DNA from: Microbacterium suaedae
GTDB lineage: Bacteria; Actinomycetota; Actinomycetes; Actinomycetales; Microbacteriaceae
Direction: 5' to 3'
Assembly: GCF_003254645.1 (NCBI RefSeq)
Contig: NZ_PNFD01000003.1
Span: forward strand, 62,001 to 126,000
Length of the DNA: 64,000 nt
Below, piece after piece: positions 49,870 to 59,365 of the stretch; within the stretch, counting starts at the first letter, position 1; the number at the start of each line of letters is the position of its first letter. The translations under genes were made by a program, and so were the position numbers. The notes under the pieces are model-generated. The model made no database searches. It was not told where the DNA came from and saw nothing but the letters and a program-made list of their open reading frames with translations.

Positions 49870-51405
49870 TCAGTCGCGCTCAGCTTCTTCCGCCTCCTCC
49901 CCCGCCTCGATTTCGAAGAGGTCTTCCTTCTGCGGAGGCGTCGCGAGCGCCTCGACGGGTGTGGGGTCGGGCATGGCGTCGTCGAGGCCCTGCAGCGCGC
50001 TGAACCGCCGCGCCTGCGTGACGATGTTCCTGTCGAGCGACGACGAGAACGAGTTGTACGCCTCGACCGTCTTGTTGAGGCGGCCGCCGAGCGTCGCGAG
50101 GTGCTTGCCGAGGACGCTCAGGCGCTTGTGAAGCTCCTTTCCGACCTCGAAGATCTGCTGGGCCTCCTGTGCGAGCTGATCCTGCCGCCACGCGTGCCCG
50201 ACCGTGCGCAGCAGGGCGACGAGCGTCGACGGCGTCGCGATGACGACGTTGCGGTCGAACGCGTACTCGTAGAGCGTCGCGTCGCGATCGAGGGCGGCGG
50301 CGAGGAAGGGCTCGGCCGGCACGAACATGACGACGAACTCGGGCGAGCCCGACACGGCGTCCCAGTACTCTTTCGCGCCGAGATCGTCGATGTGCTTCTT
50401 CATGTGCCGCGCGTGCGCGTCGAGGCGCTGCGCCCGCACCGTATCGTCGGTCGCCTCCATCGCCTCGAGGTATCCGGTGAAGGCCACCTTGGAGTCGACG
50501 ACGACATGCTTGCTTCCCGCGAGATGCACGACGAGGTCGGGGCGCAAATCGCCGCCGTCGGTCGCGTGAGTGGGCTGCTCGCCGAAGTCGACGTGGTTGA
50601 GCATGCCGGCGGCCTCGACCACGCGCCGCAGCTGCGACTCGCCCCAGCGACCGCGCACCTGCGGCGCGCGCAGGGCGTTCACGAGGCGCCTCGTCTCGGA
50701 TCCGAGCTTCTCTGAGCTCTCCTGCATCGCCAGGATCTGCTGTTTCAGCTCGGCGCTCGTCACCGTGCGTGCCTTCTCGGCCGACGTGACCTCGGTCTTG
50801 ACCTGATCGAGCGATTCCTTGATGGGTGTGACGAGCCGCCCGACGGCTTCCTCACGCTTGCGCAGCTCGGCGGCGCTCTCGGTCTGCGCACGCTTGAATC
50901 GCTCGTCGGCGCTCTCGAGGAATGCGCGCGAGTTCGCCTCGAGCGCCTTCTTCGAAAGCGCATCGAACTCGTCCGCGAGACGCTTCTGGTCATCGCGCAG
51001 CTCGGCGATACGCTGCTCGGACCGCTCGCGCTCCTGCTCCAGTTGCGCCTGCGCCTCCCGGCGCACCTCATCGACACGCGCCGTCGCGCGCTCGCGCTCC
51101 TCGCGCAGCCGCTCCTCGTGCAGCGCTCGCGTCTGCTCGTCACGCTGCCGCGCCTCCTGCGCGGCGGCGGCCGCTCGCCGCTCGGCCGCGGCGCGCTCTT
51201 CCTGTACGCGCTGATCAGCCGCTTCGCGCTGCGCCTGCACATCGCGCTGCAGGCTCTCGATCTGCAGGCGCCCCGCCGCCAGCTCGGCCTGCGCGGCGGT
51301 GCCGTCGGAGGACGCCCGCTGCCGCCCGATCAGGAATCCGACGACCCCCGCGAGCGCGATCGCGAGGCCCGCGACCACCATGACGATGACCAGTGCTGCA
51401 TCCAT
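49870..51405 (-). CDS. rmuC: DNA recombination protein RmuC
   Basis: This 511-residue protein has an N-terminal membrane anchor (residues 4-26), a long coiled coil (about 40-215, very rich in Glu/Arg/Ala) and the RmuC nuclease-like domain (VRGRWGESQLRRVVEAAGML, LVVHLAGSKHVVVDSKVAF, FVVMFVPAEPFLAAAL). RmuC limits DNA inversions and rearrangements. The acidic C-terminal tail is unremarkable. The gene is unrelated to the purine cluster and marks its end. ATG at 51405. Confidence 0.93.
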   Translation of the reverse strand: MDAALVIVMVVAGLAIALAGVVGFLIGRQRASSDGTAAQAELAAGRLQIESLQRDVQAQREAADQRVQEERAAAERRAAAAAQEARQRDEQTRALHEERLREERERATARVDEVRREAQAQLEQERERSEQRIAELRDDQKRLADEFDALSKKALEANSRAFLESADERFKRAQTESAAELRKREEAVGRLVTPIKESLDQVKTEVTSAEKARTVTSAELKQQILAMQESSEKLGSETRRLVNALRAPQVRGRWGESQLRRVVEAAGMLNHVDFGEQPTHATDGGDLRPDLVVHLAGSKHVVVDSKVAFTGYLEAMEATDDTVRAQRLDAHARHMKKHIDDLGAKEYWDAVSGSPEFVVMFVPAEPFLAAALDRDATLYEYAFDRNVVIATPSTLVALLRTVGHAWRQDQLAQEAQQIFEVGKELHKRLSVLGKHLATLGGRLNKTVEAYNSFSSSLDRNIVTQARRFSALQGLDDAMPDPTPVEALATPPQKEDLFEIEAGEEAEEAERD

Positions 51406-51508
51406 GTGGGTTCCTTCTCTTCAGCGTCGGCGGATCCGCGTCGCCACAGTATCGGGGAGGTCCGACATGCGAGTGCGTCCTCCCGACCCATCGCCCCCGC
51501 GCACGCGA

Positions 51509-51544
51509 AGGCGCCCGCGGGATCCGGAGATTCCGCGGGCGCCT
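51509..51544 (-). terminator. Terminator of the sugar ABC operon
   Basis: Arms AGGCGCCCGCGG (51509-51520) and CCGCGGGCGCCT (51533-51544) are perfectly complementary around a 12-nt loop. The hairpin starts 10 bp after the permease stop at 51554. Confidence 0.75.
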
Positions 51545-51553
51545 GTGCGAGGT

Positions 51554-52777
51554 TCAGCGCGTAGCGCCGGCGCGACGCTTGTTGTAGATGTCGAACGCGA
51601 CCGCGAGCAGGAGCACGAGGCCCTTGACGATCTGCTGGGTCGACTGGGGCACGCCCATCAGCTGCATGCCGTTCGTCATGACGGCCATGACGAGGCCACC
51701 CACGAGGGCACCGCCGACGCGACCGACTCCGCCCATCGTCGAGGCGCCGCCGATGAAGCAGGCCGCGATGACGTCGAGCTCGAACATCTCGCCCATGCCG
51801 GGCTGTGCACCGTTCGACCGCGACGAGAAGACCGCGGCGGCGATACCGGTGAGCATGCCCATGTTGACGAAGATCCAGAAGTTCACGCTCTTGACGTTCA
51901 CGCCCGAGAGGCGCGCGGCCGACAGATTGCCGCCCACCGCGTAGACGTGACGGCCGAACACCGTGCGGTTCGTGACCACCTGGTAGACGAGGATCAGCAC
52001 CGCCACGATGATGAGCACGATCGGGAAGCCGCGGTTGTAGGCGAGCGCCCACGCGAATGCAAGCAGCACGGCGGCGACCGCGACGAGCTTCGCGACGAAG
52101 AGGGTCATCGACTCGACCGGCTGGTTGTAACCGATGCGGGTGCGGCGGCTGCGCCACGAGCTGACCACGAGACCGATCACCGCGAGCACGCCGATCAGCA
52201 GCGTGAAGACGTCGACCGTCTGCGCGACGCCCTTGAGCCCCTCACCCTCGCCGACCGTGATCACGCCGAACACCGGGTCGATAAACCCGCTCGCGACCTC
52301 TCGATACTCGCGCGGGAACGGCGACAGCGACACGTTGTCGAGAACGAGCCATGCGAGCCCGCGGAACAGCAGCATGCCGGCGAGCGTCACGATGAATGCG
52401 GGGATCCCGACGAACGCGACCCAGAAGCCCTGCCAGACGCCCACGACGATGCCGGTGACGATCGCGGCGAGCACACCGGCCCACCACGGCATGTCCATGC
52501 GGATGACGAGCACGGCCGACACGGCCGAGGCGAAGGCGAGCACGGAGCCGACCGAGAGGTCGATGTGACCGCCGACGATCACCAGGATCATGCCGAGCGC
52601 CATGATGAGGATGTGCGCGTTCTGCAGCACGATGTTCGTCACGTTCTCGGGACTGAGCAGCGTGCCCTTGGTGGCGACCGTGAAGATCACGATGATCGCG
52701 ATGAACGCGATGTAGATGCCGGACGTGCGCAGATTGTGAGTGACGAGGTTCTTGGCCTCCACCAGCACGTTGTTCAT
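51554..52777 (-). CDS. mmsB: Sugar ABC transporter permease (MmsB/XylH-like)
   Basis: This 407-residue permease of the multiple-monosaccharide/xylose importer family has about ten membrane segments. Characteristic blocks are [35 protein letters not shown] with AARLSGVNV, and [20 protein letters not shown]. The family transports aldoses such as arabinose, glucose, galactose or xylose. ATG at 52777 overlaps the ATPase stop by 4 bp. It is the last gene of the operon. Confidence 0.92.
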   Translation of the reverse strand: MNNVLVEAKNLVTHNLRTSGIYIAFIAIIVIFTVATKGTLLSPENVTNIVLQNAHILIMALGMILVIVGGHIDLSVGSVLAFASAVSAVLVIRMDMPWWAGVLAAIVTGIVVGVWQGFWVAFVGIPAFIVTLAGMLLFRGLAWLVLDNVSLSPFPREYREVASGFIDPVFGVITVGEGEGLKGVAQTVDVFTLLIGVLAVIGLVVSSWRSRRTRIGYNQPVESMTLFVAKLVAVAAVLLAFAWALAYNRGFPIVLIIVAVLILVYQVVTNRTVFGRHVYAVGGNLSAARLSGVNVKSVNFWIFVNMGMLTGIAAAVFSSRSNGAQPGMGEMFELDVIAACFIGGASTMGGVGRVGGALVGGLVMAVMTNGMQLMGVPQSTQQIVKGLVLLLAVAFDIYNKRRAGATR

Positions 52778-54327
52778 GCGGCGGCCTCCTTCGGGGAAGA
52801 GCTTTCGATAGTCATGAGGCCCATGAGCTTCTCCTGCGTCGCCTCGGCGGCGGGAAGCTGGCCGGTGATCCGCCCGTAGGCGAGGGAGTAGATGCGGTCC
52901 GACAGCCCGAGCAGCTCGGGCAGCTCGCTCGAGACGACGATGACGGCCTTGCCCGCGTCCGCGAGGGCGTTGATGATCTCGTAGATCTCGTACTTCGCGC
53001 CCACGTCGATGCCGCGCGTGGGCTCGTCGAGAATCAGCACCTCGGGGTCCGTGTAGAGCCACTTGGACAGAACGACCTTCTGCTGGTTTCCGCCCGAGAG
53101 GTTGCCCACGACCTGTGCCACGGTCGGCGACTTGATGTTGAGGTCACGCCGGTACTGCTCGGCGATCTTGATCTCCTCGTTGCTGTTGACGAAGATCGAG
53201 GCCGTCGAGAGCTTGCCGAGCGCCGACGACGAGACGTTCGTCTTGATGTCGCCGATGAGGTTGAGCCCGTACGTCTTGCGGTCCTCCGAGACGTACGCGA
53301 TCTTGTTCGCGATGGCGTCCTTGACGGTCCGGGTCGAGATCTCCTGACCGTGCAGGAAGACCTTGCCGGAAGCGTCGCGGCCGTAGCTGCGGCCGAACAC
53401 GCTCATCATGAACTCGGTGCGGCCCGCCCCCATGAGGCCGGCGATGCCGACGATCTCACCCGCGCGCACCGAGATCGAGGCGTCGTCGACGACGACGCGC
53501 CCCGGCTGTGTCGGATGCATGACCCGCCAGTTCTCGACGCGGAAGATCTCCTCGCCGATGTTCGGGGTGCGATCGGGGAAGCGATTCTCGAGCGCGCGCC
53601 CGACCATGCCGCGGATGATGCGGTCCTGCGTCGCATCGGGTCCGTGCATGTCGATCGTCTCGATCGTCTCGCCGTCGCGGATGATCGTGGTCGAGTCGGC
53701 GATGTCGACGATCTCACCCAGCTTGTGGCTGATGATGATCGAGGTGATCCCCTGCTCGCGCAGATCGCGCAGCAGCCCGAGCAGGTGCTCGGAGTCGTTG
53801 TCGTTGAGCGCCGCGGTCGGCTCGTCGAGGATCAGGAGCTTGACGTCCTTCGTCAGCGCCTTCGCGATCTCGACGAGCTGCTGCTTGCCGACGCCGAGCT
53901 GACCGATCGGGGTCGTCGGGTTCTCGCGCAGGCCGACGCGCTCGAGCAGTTCGGCCGCTCGAGCGTTCGCGTCGTGCCAGGCGATGAGGCCGCCCTGGGT
54001 CATCTCGTTGCCGAGGAAGAGGTTCTCCGTCACCGACAGGGCCGGCACGAGGGCCAGCTCCTGGTGGATGATGACGATGCCCGCGTGCTCCGAATCCTTG
54101 ATCGCGTGGAATCGCTGCGACTCGCCGTCGAAGACGATCTCACCGTCGAAGGATCCGTGCGGATAGACGCCGGAGAGCACCTTCATCAGGGTCGACTTGC
54201 CGGCACCGTTCTCGCCGCAGATCGCGTGGATCTCGCCGCGCTCGACGCTGAGGCTCACATCTTTGAGCACCTTGACGCCGGGGAAGTTCTTGGTGATGTT
54301 GCGCATCTCGAGGATCGCGTCAGACAT
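52774..54327 (-). CDS. mmsA: Sugar ABC transporter ATP-binding protein (MmsA-like, tandem ATPase)
   Basis: This 517-residue protein has two ATPase domains. The first has Walker [18 protein letters not shown] and the family's altered signature [15 protein letters not shown]. The second has signature [15 protein letters not shown] and Walker [21 protein letters not shown]. This arrangement is typical of monosaccharide importers. The start is ATG at 54327. A strong hairpin separates it from the binding-protein gene. A close paralog is encoded divergently at 55765. Confidence 0.93.
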   Translation of the reverse strand: MSDAILEMRNITKNFPGVKVLKDVSLSVERGEIHAICGENGAGKSTLMKVLSGVYPHGSFDGEIVFDGESQRFHAIKDSEHAGIVIIHQELALVPALSVTENLFLGNEMTQGGLIAWHDANARAAELLERVGLRENPTTPIGQLGVGKQQLVEIAKALTKDVKLLILDEPTAALNDNDSEHLLGLLRDLREQGITSIIISHKLGEIVDIADSTTIIRDGETIETIDMHGPDATQDRIIRGMVGRALENRFPDRTPNIGEEIFRVENWRVMHPTQPGRVVVDDASISVRAGEIVGIAGLMGAGRTEFMMSVFGRSYGRDASGKVFLHGQEISTRTVKDAIANKIAYVSEDRKTYGLNLIGDIKTNVSSSALGKLSTASIFVNSNEEIKIAEQYRRDLNIKSPTVAQVVGNLSGGNQQKVVLSKWLYTDPEVLILDEPTRGIDVGAKYEIYEIINALADAGKAVIVVSSELPELLGLSDRIYSLAYGRITGQLPAAEATQEKLMGLMTIESSSPKEAAA

Positions 54328-54369
54328 CGCTGCTCCTGTCGTTCATGATTCTGAGCATCGCTGGCCCGC

Positions 54370-54404
54370 GTCCGCCGGGCCGCCGCGCGGGCGGCCCGGC
54401 GGAC
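54370..54404 (-). repeat. Strong intercistronic hairpin between binding-protein and ATPase genes
   Basis: Perfect 15-bp GC-rich arms (54370-54384 and 54390-54404) enclose a 5-nt loop, in the 96-bp gap between two genes of one operon. There is no T-run. Such hairpins commonly protect the 3' end of the binding-protein message or cause partial termination, giving excess binding protein. Confidence 0.75.
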
Positions 54405-54423
54405 GTCGGCCTGCAGGGGCGGA

Positions 54424-55578
54424 TTACTCCGCGACGCCCGCCTCGATCTCGTCTTCGGTCCAGTAGCCGGAGTCGACGAGGAGCTCGCCGATGTTGTCCG
54501 AGACGACGATGTCCGACTCGAGCAGGAACGACGGCACGACCTTCAGGCCGTTGTCGTACGACTCGGTGTCGTTCGCCTCGGGCTCCTCACCCTCGGCGTA
54601 CGCCGACGCGGCGGCGACGGCCTGCGTCGCGAGCTTGCGCGTGTCCTTGAAGATCGTCGCGTACTGCACGCCGTCGCGAATCATCTTGACCGACGCGATC
54701 TCGGCGTCCTGACCGGAGACGACCGGGAGGCCCGCCTCGATCGTCGCGCCGTAGCCCGCGTTGTCGAGGGCCGTGATGATGCCGCGCGAGATGCCATCGT
54801 AGGGCGAGAGCACGCCATCGAGGGGCTTCGAGCCGCCGTCGTAGGTGCTCGTGAGCAGGTCCTCCATGCGCTTCTGCGCGGTCGCCTGGTCCCAGCGCAG
54901 GGTCGACACGGTGTCGAAGTCGTCCTGGCCGGATCCGATCGTCAGGCGCCCGTCGTCGAGGAACGGCTTCAGCGTGTCCATCGCGCCGTTGTAGAAGAAC
55001 GTCGCGTTGTTGTCGTCGGGCGAACCGGCGAACACCTCGATGATCTTCTCCTCGTCGAGGCCGGTCTCCTCGTAGTTCTCGTCGAGGTAGCCGAGGCCGC
55101 GCAGCAGCGACTGCGCCTGCTGCACGCCCACCGTGTAGTTGTCGAAGGTGACGTAGAAGTCGACGTTCTCGGTGCCGTTGATGAGGCGGTCGTAGGCGAT
55201 GATCGGGATCCCCTTGCCCGCGGCGTTCTCGAGCTGTGTCGCGAGCGCGGTGCCGTCGATCGAGGCGACGATGAGGATGTCTGCGCCGTTCGTGATCATC
55301 TGGTCGAGCTGCTGCTGCTGCGTCGGGATGTCGTCGTTCGCAAACTGCAGGTCGACCTCGTAGCCGGCCTCCTCGAGCTGCGACTCGACGGCCTCGCCGT
55401 CGGCGATCCAGCGCTCCGAGGTCTCGGTCGGCATCGCGACGCCGACCGTGATGTCCTCCGCAGCTCCTTCCGAGCCGCCTTCGCTTCCGGATCCGCCATC
55501 GCTCGCGCATCCGGCGAGACCGATTCCGAGGGCCACGACGCCCGTGACGCCGATCATCCGCAGGCCATTTCGCATCAT
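54424..55578 (-). CDS. Sugar-binding lipoprotein (ChvE/MmsA-operon type)
   Basis: This 384-residue periplasmic-binding-protein-like lipoprotein has a lipobox (GLAGC near residue 23) and a Ser/Gly/Glu linker. The sugar-binding fold has ITVGVAMPTETSERWIADGE, QMITNGADILIVASIDGTAL and GVLSPYDGISRGIITALDNA. This is the ChvE-like multiple-monosaccharide group. Two adjacent ATGs (55578 and 55575) follow GGAGAGAG. It is the first gene of the operon, 23 bp after a CebR-like operator. Confidence 0.92.
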   Translation of the reverse strand: MMRNGLRMIGVTGVVALGIGLAGCASDGGSGSEGGSEGAAEDITVGVAMPTETSERWIADGEAVESQLEEAGYEVDLQFANDDIPTQQQQLDQMITNGADILIVASIDGTALATQLENAAGKGIPIIAYDRLINGTENVDFYVTFDNYTVGVQQAQSLLRGLGYLDENYEETGLDEEKIIEVFAGSPDDNNATFFYNGAMDTLKPFLDDGRLTIGSGQDDFDTVSTLRWDQATAQKRMEDLLTSTYDGGSKPLDGVLSPYDGISRGIITALDNAGYGATIEAGLPVVSGQDAEIASVKMIRDGVQYATIFKDTRKLATQAVAAASAYAEGEEPEANDTESYDNGLKVVPSFLLESDIVVSDNIGELLVDSGYWTEDEIEAGVAE

Positions 55579-55601
55579 TGCTGTGTCTCTCTCCATCGAA
55601 A

Positions 55602-55613
55602 GGGAGCGCTCCC
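55602..55613. promoter_or_regulatory. CebR-type (LacI family) operator GGGAGCGCTCCC
   Basis: This perfect 12-bp palindrome, with a trailing A (AGGGAGCGCTCCCA), matches 13 of the 14 bases of the known CebR operator TGGGAGCGCTCCCA of Streptomyces and other actinobacteria. It lies 23 bp before the binding-protein start, where a bound repressor would block the sugar operon. No LacI-family gene is present in the window, so the regulator must be encoded elsewhere. Confidence 0.65.
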
Positions 55614-55764
55614 ACCAGGCGCGGGATCGCCATGTACTCCAGCGCCGGCGCACTCATCACGCCGGACCGCTGCATGGCAGACTACATATTGCTGACCCTG
55701 CGGACAAATTACTTTCGCATAACATACGGCTGACGCCCGGCGACTCGGAGAGGAGCGCAGACCG

Positions 55765-57297
55765 ATCCCCACGACTGACCCCATCCTCCGCACAGCGGGT
55801 ATCACGAAGCGGTTCCACGGCGTCGAGGCACTGTCGGATGTCTCGCTCGAGGTGCTGCCCGGAGAGGTCCACGCGATCTGCGGCGAGAACGGTGCGGGCA
55901 AGTCGACGCTCATGAAGGTCCTGAGCGGCGTGCACCCCACGGGATCGTACGAAGGGCGCATCGAGCTCGACGGGCGCGACGTCGCCTTCCGATCCATCGG
56001 CGACAGCGAGGCCCACGGCATCGTCATCATCCACCAGGAGCTCGCGCTCGTCCCCCAGCTCTCGATCGCCGAGAACATCTTCCTCGGCAACGAGGTCGTC
56101 CGAAACGGCCTCATCGACTGGCGGCGCACGAACGAACGCGCCGCCCGGCTCATGGCGCGCGTCGGTCTCGATGCTTCGCCGTCGACGAAGGCCATCGAGC
56201 TCGGCATCGGCGGCCAGCAGCTCGTCGAGATCGCCAAGGCGCTCGCGAAGGATGTACGGATCCTCATCCTCGACGAACCGACCGCCGCCCTGAACGACAC
56301 CGACTCCGAGCGTCTCCTCGGCCTCGTCGCCCAGCTGCGCACGCAGGGCATCACGTGCATCGTGATCTCGCACCGGCTGCGTGAGGTCCTCGCGATCGCC
56401 GACCGGATCACCGTGATCCGCGACGGCGCGACCGTCGAGACGATGCGGACGGACGACCCCGAGACAGACGAGAACCGCATCATTCGGGCGATGGTGGGCC
56501 GCGACCTGGACAGCTTCTTCCCGCCGCGCGACCCCGACATCGGCGAGGAGCTGTTCCGCGTCGAGCACTGGACCGTCCACCATCCTTCGGATCCCGAGCG
56601 CGTCGTGGTCGACGACGCGAGCTTCTCTGTCCGATCCGGCGAGGTCGTGGGCTTCGCCGGCCTGATGGGCGCAGGACGCACAGAGCTCGCGATGAGCATC
56701 TTCGGGCGTTCGTACGGGTCGCGGATCTCAGGATCCGCGTTCAAGCGCGGCGAGCGCGTCTCGCTCCGCACCGTCGACGAGGCGATCTCCGAGGGAATCG
56801 CCTACGCGACGGAGGATCGGGCGCGATACGGGCTGAACCTCATCGGCGACATCCAGGCCAACGTCTCGGCCGCGGCGCTCGACCGCCTCGCCCGGCTCGG
56901 CATCGTGGATCACTTCCGCGAGCACAAGGTCGCCGATGCGTATCGCTACAAGATGAACATCAAGGCACCGAACGTCTCCGCCGTCACGGGGAACCTCTCG
57001 GGCGGCAATCAGCAGAAGGTCGTGCTGTCGAAGTGGATGTTCGCGAACCCCGATGTGCTCTTCCTCGACGAGCCGACGCGCGGCATCGACGTCGGCGCGA
57101 AGTACGAGATCTACGGGATCATCGGCGAGCTCGCGGCGCAGGGCAAAGCCATCGTCGTCATCTCCTCCGAACTGCCCGAGATCCTCGGGCTCTCCGACCG
57201 CATCTACACGATCTCTGAGGGGCGCGTCACCGGCGAGGTGTCCCGCGAACACGCGACGCAAGAGCTGCTCATGCGATACATGACGGCCGAGAGCTGA
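55765..57297 (+). CDS. Sugar ABC transporter ATPase paralog with non-canonical start
   Basis: This tandem-ATPase protein, about 510 residues, is closely related to the one at 52774-54327: Walker [67 protein letters not shown]. Homology begins at DPILRTAGITKRFHGVEAL, yet the in-frame stretch from the preceding TAA has no ATG, GTG or TTG before it. ATC at 55765, 12 nt after GGAGAGGAG, fits family length. Otherwise translation would start at GTG 55852, losing about 29 residues. It overlaps the ROK gene (TGATG) and has no permease or binding protein of its own. Confidence 0.8.
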   Translation: MPTTDPILRTAGITKRFHGVEALSDVSLEVLPGEVHAICGENGAGKSTLMKVLSGVHPTGSYEGRIELDGRDVAFRSIGDSEAHGIVIIHQELALVPQLSIAENIFLGNEVVRNGLIDWRRTNERAARLMARVGLDASPSTKAIELGIGGQQLVEIAKALAKDVRILILDEPTAALNDTDSERLLGLVAQLRTQGITCIVISHRLREVLAIADRITVIRDGATVETMRTDDPETDENRIIRAMVGRDLDSFFPPRDPDIGEELFRVEHWTVHHPSDPERVVVDDASFSVRSGEVVGFAGLMGAGRTELAMSIFGRSYGSRISGSAFKRGERVSLRTVDEAISEGIAYATEDRARYGLNLIGDIQANVSAAALDRLARLGIVDHFREHKVADAYRYKMNIKAPNVSAVTGNLSGGNQQKVVLSKWMFANPDVLFLDEPTRGIDVGAKYEIYGIIGELAAQGKAIVVISSELPEILGLSDRIYTISEGRVTGEVSREHATQELLMRYMTAES

Positions 57298-58553
57298 TGG
57301 GTGACGTGGTGACGATGCAGGAAGACGATCGGGCGGGCGGGCGCGAGCCCGCGTCGTGGAGCGGCGCTCCGCCGCGCACGGCCGGCGCGCGAACGACGAA
57401 CGAAGAGGTCCGGCAGCAGAATCTGTCGGCCGTGCTCCGCCTCGTGCACACGGCAGGAGCCCAGTCGCGTTCGCACATCGGCGCCGTCACCGGGCTGAAT
57501 CGCTCGACCGTCACGGCCCTCGTCACCGAGCTGCTCGAGCTCGGTCTCGTCCGCGAGGCGGAGGCCGCACCGACGGGACGGCGCGGACGGCCGTCGCTCG
57601 GGGTCGCGGCCGACGACGCGGTCGTCGCGCTCGGCATCCGCGTCGAGGCCGACGCCGTTTCGGTCGCGCTCGTCGGGCTCGGCGGGGCGGTCCACTCCCG
57701 CGTGCGGCACGATCTGTCGAGCCCACCGAGTCCGCGCCGTTTCGCCCAGATCGCTTCTTCCCTCGTCGACGGCATGCGCGCCGACATCGACCGGCACTAT
57801 CGGCTCGTCGGTGCCGGTCTCGCCGTGCCCGGGCTCGTCGACGAGGCCGGATCGGTGCTCGTCGCGCCCCCGCTCGGCTGGCGCCGAGAGCAGGTTGCTC
57901 CCCGTCTCGAAAGCGCGATCGGGATCCCCGTCACGGCAGGGAACGACGCGAGCATCGGCGCGATGGCGGAGGCCCGCTTCGGCGTGGGCCGCGACGCCGC
58001 GAACCTTCTGTACCTCCACGGGTCGCTGTACGGCGTCGGCGGCGGCCTCATCTTCGATGGCACACTGTTGCGCGGCACGTCGGGCTTCGCCGGCGAACTC
58101 GGCCACACGGTCCTCGACCCGCGCGGAGCACGGTGCCCGTGCGGCCGCCGCGGGTGTTTGTCGGCCGAGGTGACCCCCGGCCCCCTGCTGAAGCTGCTCG
58201 GTCGCCGGAAGCTCGACGAGGACGAGCTCGACATCGAGCTGGGCGTCGCGCGGGATCCCGCCATTACGGCAGAGCTCGAGCGCCAGGTCGATCTGCTGTC
58301 GCTCGCGCTGACCAACTTCGTCAACGCTTTCGCCCCCGAAGTGGTCGTGCTCTCGGGGTATCTCGGTGTGCTCCTCGCGGCGAGCCGCGAGCGACTTTCC
58401 GACGCCGTCCACATCGACCCGGTCGGCGCGGAGGGCCGTCAGGTGCGGCTCGAGCGCGCGCGCATGCGCTCACGGCTCATGCAGCTCGCACCGGCCGAGA
58501 TGGCGTTCGCACCGCTGCTGCTCGATCCGGCGGGCATGGCGCCGGGTCGCTGA
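57297..58553 (+). CDS. ROK family transcriptional regulator
   Basis: This 418-residue protein has an N-terminal winged helix (RSHIGAVTGLNRSTVTALVT) and a ROK domain with the zinc motif in GELGHTVLDPRGARCPCGRR, followed by GCLS. It is fused operonically to the second sugar ATPase (ATG 57297 shares its A with the TGA stop). Divergence from the monosaccharide operon suggests that it regulates that operon, possibly together with the CebR-like site. The first 30 residues are poorly conserved in style, and a later start is possible. Confidence 0.88.
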   Translation: MGDVVTMQEDDRAGGREPASWSGAPPRTAGARTTNEEVRQQNLSAVLRLVHTAGAQSRSHIGAVTGLNRSTVTALVTELLELGLVREAEAAPTGRRGRPSLGVAADDAVVALGIRVEADAVSVALVGLGGAVHSRVRHDLSSPPSPRRFAQIASSLVDGMRADIDRHYRLVGAGLAVPGLVDEAGSVLVAPPLGWRREQVAPRLESAIGIPVTAGNDASIGAMAEARFGVGRDAANLLYLHGSLYGVGGGLIFDGTLLRGTSGFAGELGHTVLDPRGARCPCGRRGCLSAEVTPGPLLKLLGRRKLDEDELDIELGVARDPAITAELERQVDLLSLALTNFVNAFAPEVVVLSGYLGVLLAASRERLSDAVHIDPVGAEGRQVRLERARMRSRLMQLAPAEMAFAPLLLDPAGMAPGR

Positions 58554-58569
58554 GGCGGTTTCGCCTCAG
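58550..58569. terminator. Bidirectional hairpin overlapping both stop codons
   Basis: CTGAGGCG-GTTT-CGCCTCAG contains the TGA of the ROK gene in its left arm and the stop of apt (read on the other strand) in its right arm. The perfect 8-bp stem between convergent genes is best read as a shared terminator. Confidence 0.65.
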
Positions 58570-59084
58570 GCGGTGAAGACCGCGTGAACGCCGCCCGCAC
58601 GGGCGCGTCCGCCCAGCTCCTCCAGCTCGAGGATCACAGAGGATCCGATCGCCGTCGCGCCAAGCTGGGACAGGATCTGCTTCGCGGCGGCGATGGTTCC
58701 CCCCGTCGCGAGCACGTCGTCGACGAGGAGGACTCGCGTTCCCGCCTCGAGCACGCCCGGCGCCTCGATCGTCGCAGTGCCGTACTCGAGCTCGTACGAG
58801 GCCGCTGCCGCAGGCTTCGGCATCTTCCCGGCCTTGCGGATCGGCAGCATGCCGACGCCCTCTGCCGCCGCGATGTACCCCGCGAGGAGGAAGCCGCGCG
58901 CCTCGATGCCGCCGACGATGTCGAACTGCCCGCGGAAGGGCCGGATCATCGCATCGCAGACGTCGCGGAGAGCGCTCGCATCGGCGAGGAGAGGAGAGAT
59001 GTCGCGGAACAGCACGCCGGGCTCGGGATAGTCGGGCGTGAGAGCGATCAGTGATTCAGCGCGGGCGAGATCGGGAGCGGTCAC
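58566..59084 (-). CDS. apt: Adenine phosphoribosyltransferase
   Basis: This 172-residue purine-salvage enzyme converts adenine plus PRPP to AMP. The family motifs are TPDYPEPGVLFRDISPLLAD, GIEARGFLLAG, RKAGKMP, SYELEYGT and the PRPP-binding VLLVDDVLATGGT. The start is GTG at 59084, which gives the normal length. The frame upstream reads like non-coding sequence. It stands alone and is not part of the catabolic operons. Confidence 0.92.
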   Translation of the reverse strand: MTAPDLARAESLIALTPDYPEPGVLFRDISPLLADASALRDVCDAMIRPFRGQFDIVGGIEARGFLLAGYIAAAEGVGMLPIRKAGKMPKPAAAASYELEYGTATIEAPGVLEAGTRVLLVDDVLATGGTIAAAKQILSQLGATAIGSSVILELEELGGRARAGGVHAVFTA

Positions 59085-59177
59085 GACCCCGAGCGTACCG
59101 GCGACGGCTGACAGTCGCCGTGCGACAGTTCGCGCGGCCACCCCCACATCGGGGCGTTTGTGCGCGAGGATACGTGC

Positions 59178-59327
59178 ATGAGCATCTCCCTTCACGCGAA
59201 CGAACTCGCCGCTGATCTGGTCGCGACCGGCGGGCAGATCTCAGGGATCGTGATCGCCATCGCGATCGCGCTCATCGTCGGCGGCGCGGCCCTGTACCTC
59301 TTCCTCCGCCGCCGCGGGCGCGACTGA
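59178..59327 (+). CDS. Small single-pass membrane protein, 49 aa
   Basis: A short frame (MSISLHANELAADLVATGGQ ...) has one strong transmembrane helix (about residues 22-42, ISGIVIAIAIALIVGGAALY) ending in a basic RRRGRD tail, so the C-terminus is probably cytoplasmic. GAGGA lies 9 nt before ATG 59178. It is divergent from apt and 38 bp before the next plus-strand gene. The function is unknown. The composition and ribosome site make it a likely real gene. Confidence 0.6.
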   Translation: MSISLHANELAADLVATGGQISGIVIAIAIALIVGGAALYLFLRRRGRD

Positions 59328-59365
59328 CGTGAGCGCTGCTCGCGGCCGCCCCGTACGCTGGTCGC

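Noticed and set aside
55681..55740. Third copy of the leaderless CATAAC promoter motif (GCATAACAT at 55717)
   Set aside because: Only the short -10-like part matches. The GAAAC and GTRAC elements and the start-codon spacing are absent.
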